From Lachnospiraceae bacterium UBA7205 (GTDB lineage Bacteria; Bacillota; Clostridia; Lachnospirales; Lachnospiraceae), in contig DKUL01000061.1 of the NCBI GenBank assembly GCA_002490665.1, positions 1-12,429 on the forward strand: a DNA stretch of 12,429 nucleotides. The letters are read 5' to 3'. The position numbers were made by a program, and so were the translations under genes. The notes beneath the pieces are model-generated. The model saw only the letters and a list, made by a program, of their open reading frames with translations. It made no database searches and had not been told where the DNA came from. Shown in pieces: positions 1-6,112 of the stretch (positions are counted from its first letter, which is position 1; each line of letters begins with the position of its first letter).

Positions 1-30
1 TTATGAATCCGAGAGGCTATAAAATACATT

Positions 31-52
31 TAAAAATATATACCTATTTTTA
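31..52. other. AT-only hairpin near window start
   Basis: The arms TAAAAATA (31-38) and TATTTTTA (45-52) are exact reverse complements around the loop TATACC. The stem is AT-only, so it is a weak terminator at best. It could instead be an operator or the tail of an upstream transcript. No gene is visible in bases 1-107. Confidence 0.3.
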
Positions 53-107
53 TAATTTTAGCATATCACATTCGTTTTTGGGGCGCAATAGTAAAGGTGA
101 CAAAAAG

Positions 108-152
108 ATGGCAAAAAAGAAAACAAAAAATGTGACAGTTTCCGTTTTGTAA
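108..152 (+). CDS. possible 14-residue mini-ORF upstream of lrgA
   Basis: The reading frame MAKKKTKNVTVSVL starts at an ATG preceded by AAAGGTGA (94-101), a good SD at normal spacing, and ends with TAA at 152. It is rich in lysine. Its last codons overlap the -35 box proposed for lrgA, so it would be made only from a promoter further upstream. It may be a leader peptide, a gene remnant or chance. No function is assigned. Confidence 0.2.
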   Translation: MAKKKTKNVTVSVL

Positions 153-175
153 ATTGCAGGCAAAAGGAATATAAT
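147..175 (+). promoter_or_regulatory. predicted sigma-A promoter of lrgA
   Basis: TTGTAA (147-152) and TATAAT (170-175) are separated by 17 bases. The -10 box is a perfect consensus and the -35 matches at four of six positions. Transcription should begin near 182, giving a 5' leader of about 35 bases before lrgA. The same transcript could run through lrgB, the exporter and the peptidase, because no convincing terminator was seen after lrgA, lrgB or the exporter gene. Confidence 0.65.
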
Positions 176-216
176 AAATATGTTTCAGAAGTAGCGTGAA
201 TTGCATGGGGGGACAT

Positions 217-570
217 ATGAAATATTTAAAACAGTTTTTGATTATTCTGGTGATTTCCTTTATCGGGGAGGTATTGAAGGCACTTTTGCCGCTTCCGGTG
301 CCGGCAAGCATCTATGGCATGGTGATACTGTTTGTCTGTCTGGTGACAGGCGTCATCCGGCTTGACGCCGTGAAGGAGACAGGCAGGTTTTTGATTGAGA
401 TTATGCCAGTGATGTTTATTCCGGCAGGCGTCGGGCTGATGTCGTCGTGGGGCGTGTTAAGGCCGATGCTTCTCCCTGTGGGCGTCGTGACGGTTGTGGT
501 GCTGGTGGCAGTCATGGCAGTTACGGGCAGGGTGTCGCAGGCAGTCATCCGGAAAAAGGACGCAAAATGA
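217..570 (+). CDS. lrgA: CidA/LrgA family membrane protein
   Basis: The 117-residue protein is almost all hydrophobic, with about four membrane segments (residues near 5-24, 28-48, 58-77 and 82-105) and a basic tail ending RKKDAK. The stretch LPLPVPASIYGMV followed by GLMSSWGVL is typical of the CidA/LrgA family. Members act with an LrgB partner. In staphylococci they have been described as holin-like regulators of murein hydrolases, and in Bacillus and Streptococcus as pyruvate uptake or export systems; which role applies here cannot be read from the sequence. The start at 217 is preferred over in-frame starts at 196 (GTG) and 205 (ATG) because GGGGGGA (207-213) lies just before it. The lrgB partner follows after a 215-base gap. 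The CidA versus LrgA label is not distinguishable by eye. Confidence 0.88.
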   Translation: MKYLKQFLIILVISFIGEVLKALLPLPVPASIYGMVILFVCLVTGVIRLDAVKETGRFLIEIMPVMFIPAGVGLMSSWGVLRPMLLPVGVVTVVVLVAVMAVTGRVSQAVIRKKDAK

Positions 571-635
571 CATCAGACTGTAAAAACGGAAAATGAAACG
601 ACAAAAAAACGAAAGAAAATTATATTTTTTTGATA

Positions 636-641
636 TATAAT
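636..641 (+). promoter_or_regulatory. possible -10 box upstream of the lrgB leader
   Basis: TATAAT is a perfect -10 hexamer in a very AT-rich stretch, but nothing resembling TTGACA lies 16-18 bases upstream. If used, transcription would begin near 648, so the RNA would start almost directly with the large hairpin at 657-717 and would truncate the SD of the mini-ORF at 659. Read-through from the lrgA promoter is the alternative. Confidence 0.3.
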
Positions 642-650
642 AAAAGAAAG

Positions 651-782
651 GGATTAGTGTGAAAAATACTTCTAAGGCAGCAAAAGACGCTACCTAAGAA
701 GTATTAAAATTTCACACAGGAAAAACGCAAAAGGCGGCGTTTTTCATATCTATTTGAGCCGCCCAAGGCGGCATGGGGGATT
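651..782 (+). promoter_or_regulatory. structured leader of lrgB, copy 1 of a duplicated leader
   Basis: Three hairpins can be drawn. Stem I pairs 657-681 with 689-717: GTGTGAAA pairs with TTTCACAC, then AATACTTCT with AGAAGTATT, with two internal mismatches, a 4-base bulge at 706-709 and loop AAAAGAC. Stem II pairs GAAAAACGC (720-728) with GCGTTTTTC (737-745). Stem III is GCCGCC-CAA-GGCGGC (758-772). It ends 2 bases before the lrgB SD GGGGGA (775-780). AAGGCGGC occurs at both 731-738 and 765-772, so GCCGCC at 758-763 can pair with either copy. The first 22 bases (651-672) and the last 44 (738-781) recur exactly before the ABC exporter (1545-1566 and 1566-1609). What signal it senses is unknown; no named riboswitch class was recognised. 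Confidence 0.6.
659..697 (+). CDS. putative leader peptide MKNTSKAAKDAT (lrgB leader)
   Basis: A GTG codon at 659 is preceded by AAAGGG (647-652) with 6 bases of spacing and opens a 12-codon frame ending at TAA (695-697). The frame fills the left arm and loop of stem I, and its stop lies in the right arm, as in translation-attenuation leaders where a stalled ribosome rearranges the RNA. After the TAA the same frame stays open through codons for KAAFFISI and stops at 755-757, directly before stem III, but that second part has no canonical start codon. Support comes from the matching mini-ORF at 1553-1585. The peptide has not been recognised as a known leader. Confidence 0.4.
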   Translation: MKNTSKAAKDAT

Positions 783-785
783 ATT

Positions 786-1481
786 ATGAACGAATTTGTG
801 CTGGACTCTGCTTTTGCCGGGGTGACAATCAGCCTGCTGACTTATATGCTTGGCATGTACTTAAAGAAAAGGTTTCAAAGCGGGCTGCTCAATCCGCTGC
901 TGCTTTCCATAGCAGCCAGCATTGTGATACTCTTGGCGGCGCATATTGATTATGAGGCATACAATGCGGGAGCGAAATATCTAAGCTGGTTTCTGACGCC
1001 TGCAACCGTGTGCCTTGCCATTCCGCTGTACGAGCAGCTGGAGCTTCTGAAGAAAAACTGGGCAGCAGTGGCAGCGGGAATTGTGTCAGGCGTCCTGACC
1101 AACATGGTGACGGTATTTGCGCTTGCCATGCTTTTTGGGCTGAACCATCAGGAGTATGTCACGCTGCTGCCAAAGTCCATTACGACGGCAATCGGCATGG
1201 GCGTGTCGGAAGAGCTTGGCGGCTATGTCACAATCACGGTGGCTGTCATCGTGATAACCGGGGTGCTTGGAAATATTTTAGGCGACCTGGTGTGCAAGGT
1301 ATTTGGCATTCACGAACCAATTGCAAAAGGCCTTGCGCTAGGGACGTCAGCACATGCCATCGGGACGGCAAAGGCCATGGAAATGGGCGAGGTTGAGGGT
1401 GCGATGAGCAGCCTCTCCATAGCGGTTTCCGGCGTGCTTACCGTCGCGTGCGCCTCGTTCTTTGCAGGATTCATCCAGTGA
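786..1481 (+). CDS. lrgB: CidB/LrgB family membrane protein
   Basis: This 231-residue polytopic membrane protein carries the family's most conserved region in its second half: KSITTAIGMGVSEELGG, then GNILGD, and GLALGTSAHAIGTAKAMEMG (residues about 130-205). The length matches the usual 225-240 residues, and it ends in a hydrophobic segment closing with FAGFIQ. LrgB proteins work with LrgA in the cytoplasmic membrane, in cell-death/murein-hydrolase control or pyruvate transport depending on species. The ATG at 786 follows GGGGGA (775-780) with 5 bases of spacing. The SD sits directly behind the GC hairpin at 758-772, so translation is probably controlled by the upstream leader. The assignment to family is firm; the cargo is not. 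Confidence 0.92.
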   Translation: MNEFVLDSAFAGVTISLLTYMLGMYLKKRFQSGLLNPLLLSIAASIVILLAAHIDYEAYNAGAKYLSWFLTPATVCLAIPLYEQLELLKKNWAAVAAGIVSGVLTNMVTVFALAMLFGLNHQEYVTLLPKSITTAIGMGVSEELGGYVTITVAVIVITGVLGNILGDLVCKVFGIHEPIAKGLALGTSAHAIGTAKAMEMGEVEGAMSSLSIAVSGVLTVACASFFAGFIQ

Positions 1482-1544
1482 GCCTGCGCCAAATTCGCGT
1501 ACCCGCATAAGGATAAGGAACTGGAAAGCAGCGTTTGGCATGGA

Positions 1545-1610
1545 GGATTAGTGTGAAAAATACTTCGTTTTTCATATCTATTTGAGCCGCCCAAGGCGGC
1601 ATGGGGGATA
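1545..1610 (+). promoter_or_regulatory. leader of the ABC exporter, copy 2 of the duplicated leader
   Basis: Bases 1545-1566 equal 651-672 and bases 1566-1609 equal 738-781. The intervening 66 bases of copy 1 are missing. What remains is GGAGG (1542-1546), a mini-ORF, the hairpin GCCGCC-CAA-GGCGGC (1586-1600), GGGGGA (1603-1608) and the exporter start at 1613. A new small hairpin arises at the junction, TGAAAAA with TTTTTCA around TACTTCG. The competing GGCGGC of copy 1 is absent, so any switch here must work through ribosome occupancy rather than alternative pairing. No promoter was seen between lrgB and this leader. Confidence 0.6.
1553..1585 (+). CDS. putative leader peptide MKNTSFFISI (exporter leader)
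   Basis: The GTG start at 1553 has a strong SD, GGAGG at 1542-1546, spaced 6 bases. Ten codons are followed by TGA (1583-1585). The next base begins the hairpin whose 3' arm ends 2 bases before the SD of the exporter gene. A ribosome finishing or stalling on this mini-ORF would cover and melt that hairpin, which would favour exporter translation. This geometry is the main argument that the frame is translated. The first five codons match the mini-ORF before lrgB, apart from the third base of the serine codon, and the last five match the sequence at 740-754. The amino-acid or drug signal, if any, is unknown. Confidence 0.5.
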   Translation: MKNTSFFISI

Positions 1611-1612
1611 TT

Positions 1613-3418
1613 ATGAAAAATTTTGAGAAAAAAATGGCGCCACGGCGCGACATTGACACGGAAAGCTGGTTTATCGAATGTTACCGCAGGTATCAGGGAC
1701 ATCCGATGAAGATACTGATTTCCTTATATAAAGGAAATTATTACAAGTTTGTGCTTGCAGTCGTCAGTTTTTTTATTAAGCATGCCTGCGTGTGGGTGCT
1801 GCCGATTCTGACGGCTGCAATTATCAATGACGTCACGACGGGCAACCCGGATACGCTGAAAAACATTGTGTTCTACACGGTATTTGAGGGTGCGCTGATT
1901 GTAATAAATGTCCCCATGAACTATCTGTACACCTCATACAAAAGCCTTGCCACGCGCTATGTGGAAACCGGGCTGCGCAAGGCGCTTGTGCGCAAGCTCC
2001 AGCAGCTTTCCATCTCGTACCATGTGGAGACACAGTCGGGAAGACTTCAGTCAAAGATTATGCGTGACGTTGAGGCGGTGGAGACGCTCTCGACACAGAT
2101 GTTCCTCAATATCCTGAATATTGTGCTGAATATTGGGGTGGCACTGATTGTCACGGGCACCAAAAGCAAGACCGTTCTGGTGTTCTTCGTGTTTGCGGCG
2201 CCCATTGCGGCAGTTACCATGGTATCATTCCGGAATGTCATGAAGAACAGGAACAAGGAGTTTCGGAAAGAGATGGAGGAGACTTCGGCGCGTGTCATGG
2301 AGATGGTGGAGCTCGTACCGGTGACAAGGGCGCATGCGCTTGAGGACGAGGAAGTAAGGAAAATCAGCGGCCAGCTTTTTGCAGTGGCGGAAAAGGGCTA
2401 CCAGCTTGATGTCGTGCAGGCGCTTTTTGGCTCGGTGGGATGGGCTATTTTTCAGATTTTTCAGGTCATATGCCTTGCATTTACCGGTTACCTTGCGATA
2501 AAGGGAAGCATCCAGGTCGGCGATATCACACTTTACCAGAGCTACTTTTCCACGGTGGTGAATCAGGTGTCGGCGATTGTCACGCTGCTTCCGATTATCA
2601 CAAAAGGAATCGAGTCAGTCAATTCGATTGGGGAAGTCCTGCTTTCCGAGGACGTGGAGAACAACGAGGGCAAGGAAAAGCTGTCCGATGTCAATGGCGT
2701 GTTTGATTTTAAGGAAGTGTGTTTCCACTACAGCAACAATGAAAATAAGGTTTTGAACCATCTGAACCTGCATGTGGAGCAGGGGCAGACCATCGCGTTT
2801 GTCGGTGAGTCGGGAGCCGGAAAGTCCACAATACTGAACATGGTCATCGGCTTCCACATGGCAAGTGAGGGCAGTGTCCTGCTTGACGGACATGACATGA
2901 GCCAGATAGACCTCCGTACATACAGAAAGCATCTTGCGGTGGTGCCGCAGACCTCCATCTTGTTTTCGGGTACCATCCGGGAAAATATTACGTATGGCTG
3001 TGAGCATGTGACCGAGGAGGAGCTTGCGGAGGTCGTGCGTGCCGCAAACCTGACCGATTTGGTAAAGAGCCTTCCGAAAGGGCTGGACACGACGGTCGGG
3101 GAACATGGCGGCAAGCTTTCCGGCGGACAGCGCCAGCGCATCGCCATCGCCAGGGCACTCATCCGGAATCCCCAGATTATTGTGCTGGATGAGGCGACAT
3201 CTGCGCTTGACAGCATTTCGGAAAAGATGATCCAGGAGGCAATCAATAACCTGGTGAAAGGCAGGACGACATTTATTGTCGCCCACCGGCTCTCGACAAT
3301 TCGGGATGCCGATAAAATCGCAGTGATAGCGGATGGAAAATGTGTGGAGTATGGCACCTTTGAGGAGCTGATGGAGCGCAAAGGCGAGTTTTACCGCATG
3401 AAGGTAATACAGAGCTGA
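1613..3418 (+). CDS. ABC exporter, fused transmembrane and ATPase domains
   Basis: The 601-residue protein is a half-transporter of the MsbA/BmrA-like type. Residues about 30-320 form a six-helix membrane domain; residues about 360-600 form the ATPase. The ATPase has Walker A GESGAGKST (398-406), a Q-loop around VVPQTSILFSG, the signature LSGGQ (502-506), Walker B IIVLDEAT ending at 529, the D-loop SALD, and the switch histidine in IVAHR (H558). All catalytic residues are intact, so it should hydrolyse ATP as a homodimer or with an unlinked partner. Substrates of this group include drugs, lipids and peptides and cannot be told from sequence. The start at 1613 is chosen over 1601 because GGGGGA (1603-1608) lies between them and the same arrangement precedes lrgB. 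The M15 peptidase gene follows after 13 bases, probably in the same transcript. Confidence 0.93.
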   Translation: MKNFEKKMAPRRDIDTESWFIECYRRYQGHPMKILISLYKGNYYKFVLAVVSFFIKHACVWVLPILTAAIINDVTTGNPDTLKNIVFYTVFEGALIVINVPMNYLYTSYKSLATRYVETGLRKALVRKLQQLSISYHVETQSGRLQSKIMRDVEAVETLSTQMFLNILNIVLNIGVALIVTGTKSKTVLVFFVFAAPIAAVTMVSFRNVMKNRNKEFRKEMEETSARVMEMVELVPVTRAHALEDEEVRKISGQLFAVAEKGYQLDVVQALFGSVGWAIFQIFQVICLAFTGYLAIKGSIQVGDITLYQSYFSTVVNQVSAIVTLLPIITKGIESVNSIGEVLLSEDVENNEGKEKLSDVNGVFDFKEVCFHYSNNENKVLNHLNLHVEQGQTIAFVGESGAGKSTILNMVIGFHMASEGSVLLDGHDMSQIDLRTYRKHLAVVPQTSILFSGTIRENITYGCEHVTEEELAEVVRAANLTDLVKSLPKGLDTTVGEHGGKLSGGQRQRIAIARALIRNPQIIVLDEATSALDSISEKMIQEAINNLVKGRTTFIVAHRLSTIRDADKIAVIADGKCVEYGTFEELMERKGEFYRMKVIQS

Positions 3419-3431
3419 CAGGGAAGGAAAA

Positions 3432-4280
3432 ATGAAAGCAAAACGTTTTTGGATATTGTTATTTTCGTGCATGGCACTGATGATTGCATTATATTTTTAT
3501 GGGGCGCGTGGCAGCCGCCAGCCGGTACCGGACAGCGGGACGATGGCAGAAGGGAATACGGAGCCTTCCGATGCGGCGGCTTTGTGTGCGGAAAGCCAGG
3601 TGACGGAGCCTGTCAGCGTGGAAAGTGAAGCAGAATATACGGCGCATTATGAAGCGCTGCCTTCGGAGACAGAAAGCCATCAGGAAGCGGAGGAATTATT
3701 CTTTTATACGGCACTGACAGAAGACATCAGACAGCGCATCACCGGAAAATCCTACCCCGGCACGGAGGAACCCCTGCAGATTTCCTATGATGACCTGGCG
3801 TATGTCCATGTCCTTTACTATGATTTTGACGCGCAGATTCAGGAGGGGGAGCTGATATGCAACAAGGCAATTGCCCAGGATCTGGTGGAAATATTCAGCG
3901 AATTGTATGACAGCCAGTACCCCATAGAACGGATACGCCTGATTGACGAGTACGACGCGGACGATGAGGCGTCAATGGCGGACAATAACACATCCTGCTT
4001 CAATTACCGTACTGTACCGGGAAAAACAAAACTGTCCAACCATTCTTATGGCCGCGCCATAGACATAAACCCATTGTATAATCCATATGTGCGCACAAAG
4101 GATGGAGAGACGCTTATTTCGCCTGACAACGCTGCCCCTTATGCCGACCGCAGCGCGGATTTCCCGCATAAAATAGACAGGGATGACTTGTGCTACAAAT
4201 TATTTATACAGCATGGATTTCGCTGGGGAGGCGCGTGGAACAGCAGCAAAGACTACCAGCATTTTGAAAAAACAGATTAA
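3432..4280 (+). CDS. membrane-anchored M15-family D,D- or L,D-type peptidase
   Basis: The 282-residue protein begins with a short basic stretch and a hydrophobic segment (MKAKRFWILLFSCMALMIALYF), a signal anchor or signal peptide without a lipobox. It then has a low-complexity, Glu/Ser-rich linker (residues about 30-85). The C-terminal half carries the zinc-peptidase pattern of family M15: SNHSYGRAIDIN supplies zinc ligands H204 and D211, and KDYQHFE supplies H277, with D274 at the position of the catalytic acid. This matches the VanY/CwlK/endolysin type (Peptidase_M15_4-like), which cut stem peptides of peptidoglycan outside the membrane; the exact bond is not predictable. It is preceded by an SD (AGGGAAGG) and sits 13 bases after the ABC exporter, which suggests co-expression and a cell-wall setting for that operon. 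No clear terminator follows. Confidence 0.85.
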   Translation: MKAKRFWILLFSCMALMIALYFYGARGSRQPVPDSGTMAEGNTEPSDAAALCAESQVTEPVSVESEAEYTAHYEALPSETESHQEAEELFFYTALTEDIRQRITGKSYPGTEEPLQISYDDLAYVHVLYYDFDAQIQEGELICNKAIAQDLVEIFSELYDSQYPIERIRLIDEYDADDEASMADNNTSCFNYRTVPGKTKLSNHSYGRAIDINPLYNPYVRTKDGETLISPDNAAPYADRSADFPHKIDRDDLCYKLFIQHGFRWGGAWNSSKDYQHFEKTD

Positions 4281-4305
4281 ACAGTCACACAACACATTCT
4301 TTTTG

Positions 4306-4334
4306 TTGAGTTTGGATGCGGATTGGGATATAAT
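4306..4334 (+). promoter_or_regulatory. predicted promoter of the PAS-GGDEF-EAL gene
   Basis: TTGAGT (4306-4311) and a perfect TATAAT (4329-4334) are 17 bases apart. Transcription would begin near 4341, about 45 bases before the start codon. The -10 box lies inside the left arm of the inverted repeat at 4330-4364. Confidence 0.65.
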
Positions 4335-4364
4335 AGAAATTGTATTTATAAATTTTTCTATTAT
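4330..4364. promoter_or_regulatory. 10-bp inverted repeat overlapping the -10 box
   Basis: ATAATAGAAA (4330-4339) and TTTCTATTAT (4355-4364) are exact reverse complements with a 15-base spacer. The left arm covers most of the -10 box and the right arm lies in the 5' leader, about 7 bases before the SD. It is placed like a repressor operator. Since the left arm is largely upstream of the expected transcript start, it is unlikely to act as an RNA hairpin. AT-rich composition makes chance repeats more likely here. Confidence 0.4.
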
Positions 4365-4384
4365 CTACAAAGAGGATGAGGGCT

Positions 4385-6070
4385 ATGGATTTGGATAGCA
4401 TAATGAGAGGGTATGATTCAAAATTATTTGACGTTTTGTCACAGTCATCAAACAGGACATTTTTCTTTGCAAGCAATATGAAGGAAAATACTGCAAGATG
4501 GTCAAAAGGCGCGGTTGAGTACTTCGGGCTGGAAAGTGAAATATTGTTTCCTGCTGATATTGAATGGTTAAAACGTATTCATCCGGACGACAAGGCAGCA
4601 TATCTCAAGGATTTTGAGGATATGGCTAACCATGTCAGCGCGTATCATGACGTGGAATACAGGATGCTCAATGCTGAGCAGGAGTATGTCTGGGTAAATT
4701 GCAAAGGATACATGACCTACGATGATGAGGGAAAGATGGATTTTTTTGCCGGGTTTGTCACCAACATGGGGGTCAAAAACAAGATAGACCCTGTTACGGG
4801 GATGTGGACAGTCCAGGAATTCCGCAATGATACGGAGGATCTGTTGTACAAGAACAAGGGCGGTGCGGCAGTGATTATCGGCCTTAGCAATTTTAAGCGG
4901 GTCAATGACGAGTTTGGATATTCCTATGGGGATAAGACACTCTATGCGATTGCACACAGGATGCTTGCGGTGAGGACGCCCGGAACCCGCTTGTACCGCA
5001 TGGACGGCTCCGATTTTGCGCTTCTCATGGAAGATGGGACTCCGGGTGATGTGGAGCGCGAGGTTGAGAAGATGCAGCAGGCGTTTGCCATGCTCGACAT
5101 CGAGAGAAACCAGATTCATCTCGACTTTAGGGCGGGCGCGGTGCTGTTCCCGCAGAATGGGAAATACATTGACCAGATTATGAGCAATATGATGATTGCG
5201 TTGGAAAATGCGAAGAGTGCAGGCAGGGCCAACGTGGTTTTTTATACGGAAGAAATGCATCTGAAAAAGACCAGGGTGCTGCGGCTGCGGGATGCCATGC
5301 GTGAGTGTGTCAATGACAATTTCAGGGGATTTTCGATTGTCATGCAGCCGATTATTGATTCAAGGACAGGCAAGGGGACGAGCTGTGAGACGCTTCTGCG
5401 CTGGAGTGACGAACGTTTTTCGGGAGTGGGGCCGATGGAATTTATTCCCATACTGGAAGATACCGGCTATATTATCTCTGTCGGGAAATGGATTATTGAA
5501 CAGGTGCTGCATTATCTGCGGGAGTGGGACGATAAGGGAAACAGCCCGATTGAGAAAGTGCATGTCAATGTCTCCTATGTGCAGCTGCATGATGACGACC
5601 TTGTCGATTTTACAGTGAACAAGCTTAAGGAGTACAATATTGAACCAGGACGCCTTGTGCTGGAGCTGACAGAGAGCTGCCGGATTGGACGGGTGGATGA
5701 GCTTTCGGCACGTTTGCAGAATTTTAAGGATCATGGCATCAGCATTGCTCTTGATGACTTCGGCACGGGATATGCGTCACTTGCAGTGCTCAAGGACATA
5801 CCGACAGACATTGTAAAGCTTGACCATACGATGATAAAGTCCGTTGTCGGCACAGAAAAGGAAAGAAAACTGATAGAGTTTATCATCTCATTTTGCAACA
5901 ATGTCGGAATTATCGTCTGTGCGGAGGGGGTCGAGAATCCTGCCATTCTTGGAATTGTAAACAGGGCAGGCGCCGAGCTGCTGCAGGGATATTATTTTGA
6001 CAAACCTCTTTGCGTTGATGATTTTTATGATAAATATGTAAAAAGAACGGAGATCGCAGTGCTTGAGTAA
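4385..6070 (+). CDS. PAS - degenerate GGDEF - EAL protein, probable c-di-GMP phosphodiesterase
   Basis: The 561-residue cytoplasmic protein has no membrane segment. Residues about 20-130 resemble a PAS domain of the PAS_3 type (KGAVEYFGLESE, RIHPDDK, YRMLNAEQEYVWV). Residues about 133-290 form a GGDEF fold (NFKRVNDEFGYSYGD), but the signature is DGSDF (207-211), the usual metal-binding D-x-D is G166 and S168, and no RxxD inhibitory site precedes it, so cyclase activity is unlikely. The EAL domain (about 295-550) keeps its key residues: E335 in ETLLRW, FIPILED, NVSYVQL, ELTES, DDFGTGY (457-463), KLD, E514 in AEGVE and QGYYF. It therefore probably degrades c-di-GMP under control of the PAS and perhaps GTP-binding GGDEF parts. 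The start at 4385 uses AGAGG (4371-4375), spaced 9; the in-frame ATG at 4376 has no room for an SD. It has its own promoter. Confidence 0.9.
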   Translation: MDLDSIMRGYDSKLFDVLSQSSNRTFFFASNMKENTARWSKGAVEYFGLESEILFPADIEWLKRIHPDDKAAYLKDFEDMANHVSAYHDVEYRMLNAEQEYVWVNCKGYMTYDDEGKMDFFAGFVTNMGVKNKIDPVTGMWTVQEFRNDTEDLLYKNKGGAAVIIGLSNFKRVNDEFGYSYGDKTLYAIAHRMLAVRTPGTRLYRMDGSDFALLMEDGTPGDVEREVEKMQQAFAMLDIERNQIHLDFRAGAVLFPQNGKYIDQIMSNMMIALENAKSAGRANVVFYTEEMHLKKTRVLRLRDAMRECVNDNFRGFSIVMQPIIDSRTGKGTSCETLLRWSDERFSGVGPMEFIPILEDTGYIISVGKWIIEQVLHYLREWDDKGNSPIEKVHVNVSYVQLHDDDLVDFTVNKLKEYNIEPGRLVLELTESCRIGRVDELSARLQNFKDHGISIALDDFGTGYASLAVLKDIPTDIVKLDHTMIKSVVGTEKERKLIEFIISFCNNVGIIVCAEGVENPAILGIVNRAGAELLQGYYFDKPLCVDDFYDKYVKRTEIAVLE

Positions 6071-6094
6071 TATGCTAATACGCTCTAATTAGAG
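6063..6094 (+). promoter_or_regulatory. possible promoter with palindromic operator before the importer operon
   Basis: TTGAGT (6063-6068, overlapping the upstream stop codon) and TAATTA (6086-6091) are 17 bases apart. The -10 box is embedded in a perfect 12-base palindrome, CTCTAATTAGAG (6083-6094), which ends 7 bases before the SD GGAGG (6102-6106). A repressor bound here would block the promoter. The promoter call is moderate because TAATTA is a weak -10 box; co-transcription with the EAL gene is possible. Confidence 0.4.
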
Positions 6095-6112
6095 GATAAA
6101 TGGAGGACTATT

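Noticed and set aside
657..745. Stems I and II of the lrgB leader as a plain intrinsic terminator of lrgA
   Set aside because: Stem I has no T-run after it. Stem II has its T-run inside the stem with only three GC pairs, so termination would be weak; a regulatory role fits the duplicated context better.
1482..1556. In-frame open extension of 24 codons after the lrgB stop, ending at TGA 1554-1556
   Set aside because: The LrgB protein is already full length at 231 residues, and the extension is hydrophilic and unlike the family. It is more likely chance or a remnant than a recoded C-terminus.
2615..3472. Long minus-strand open frames (285 and 217 residues) opposite the ABC exporter
   Set aside because: They lie antisense to a gene with all ABC motifs, have Cys/His/Arg-rich or Ser-rich shadow compositions, and lack SDs; they are codon-usage shadows.
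6071..6112. TPP or other riboswitch before the NMT1-like binding protein
   Set aside because: Only 42 bases separate the genes, too short for a TPP riboswitch aptamer, and no conserved aptamer motif is seen.
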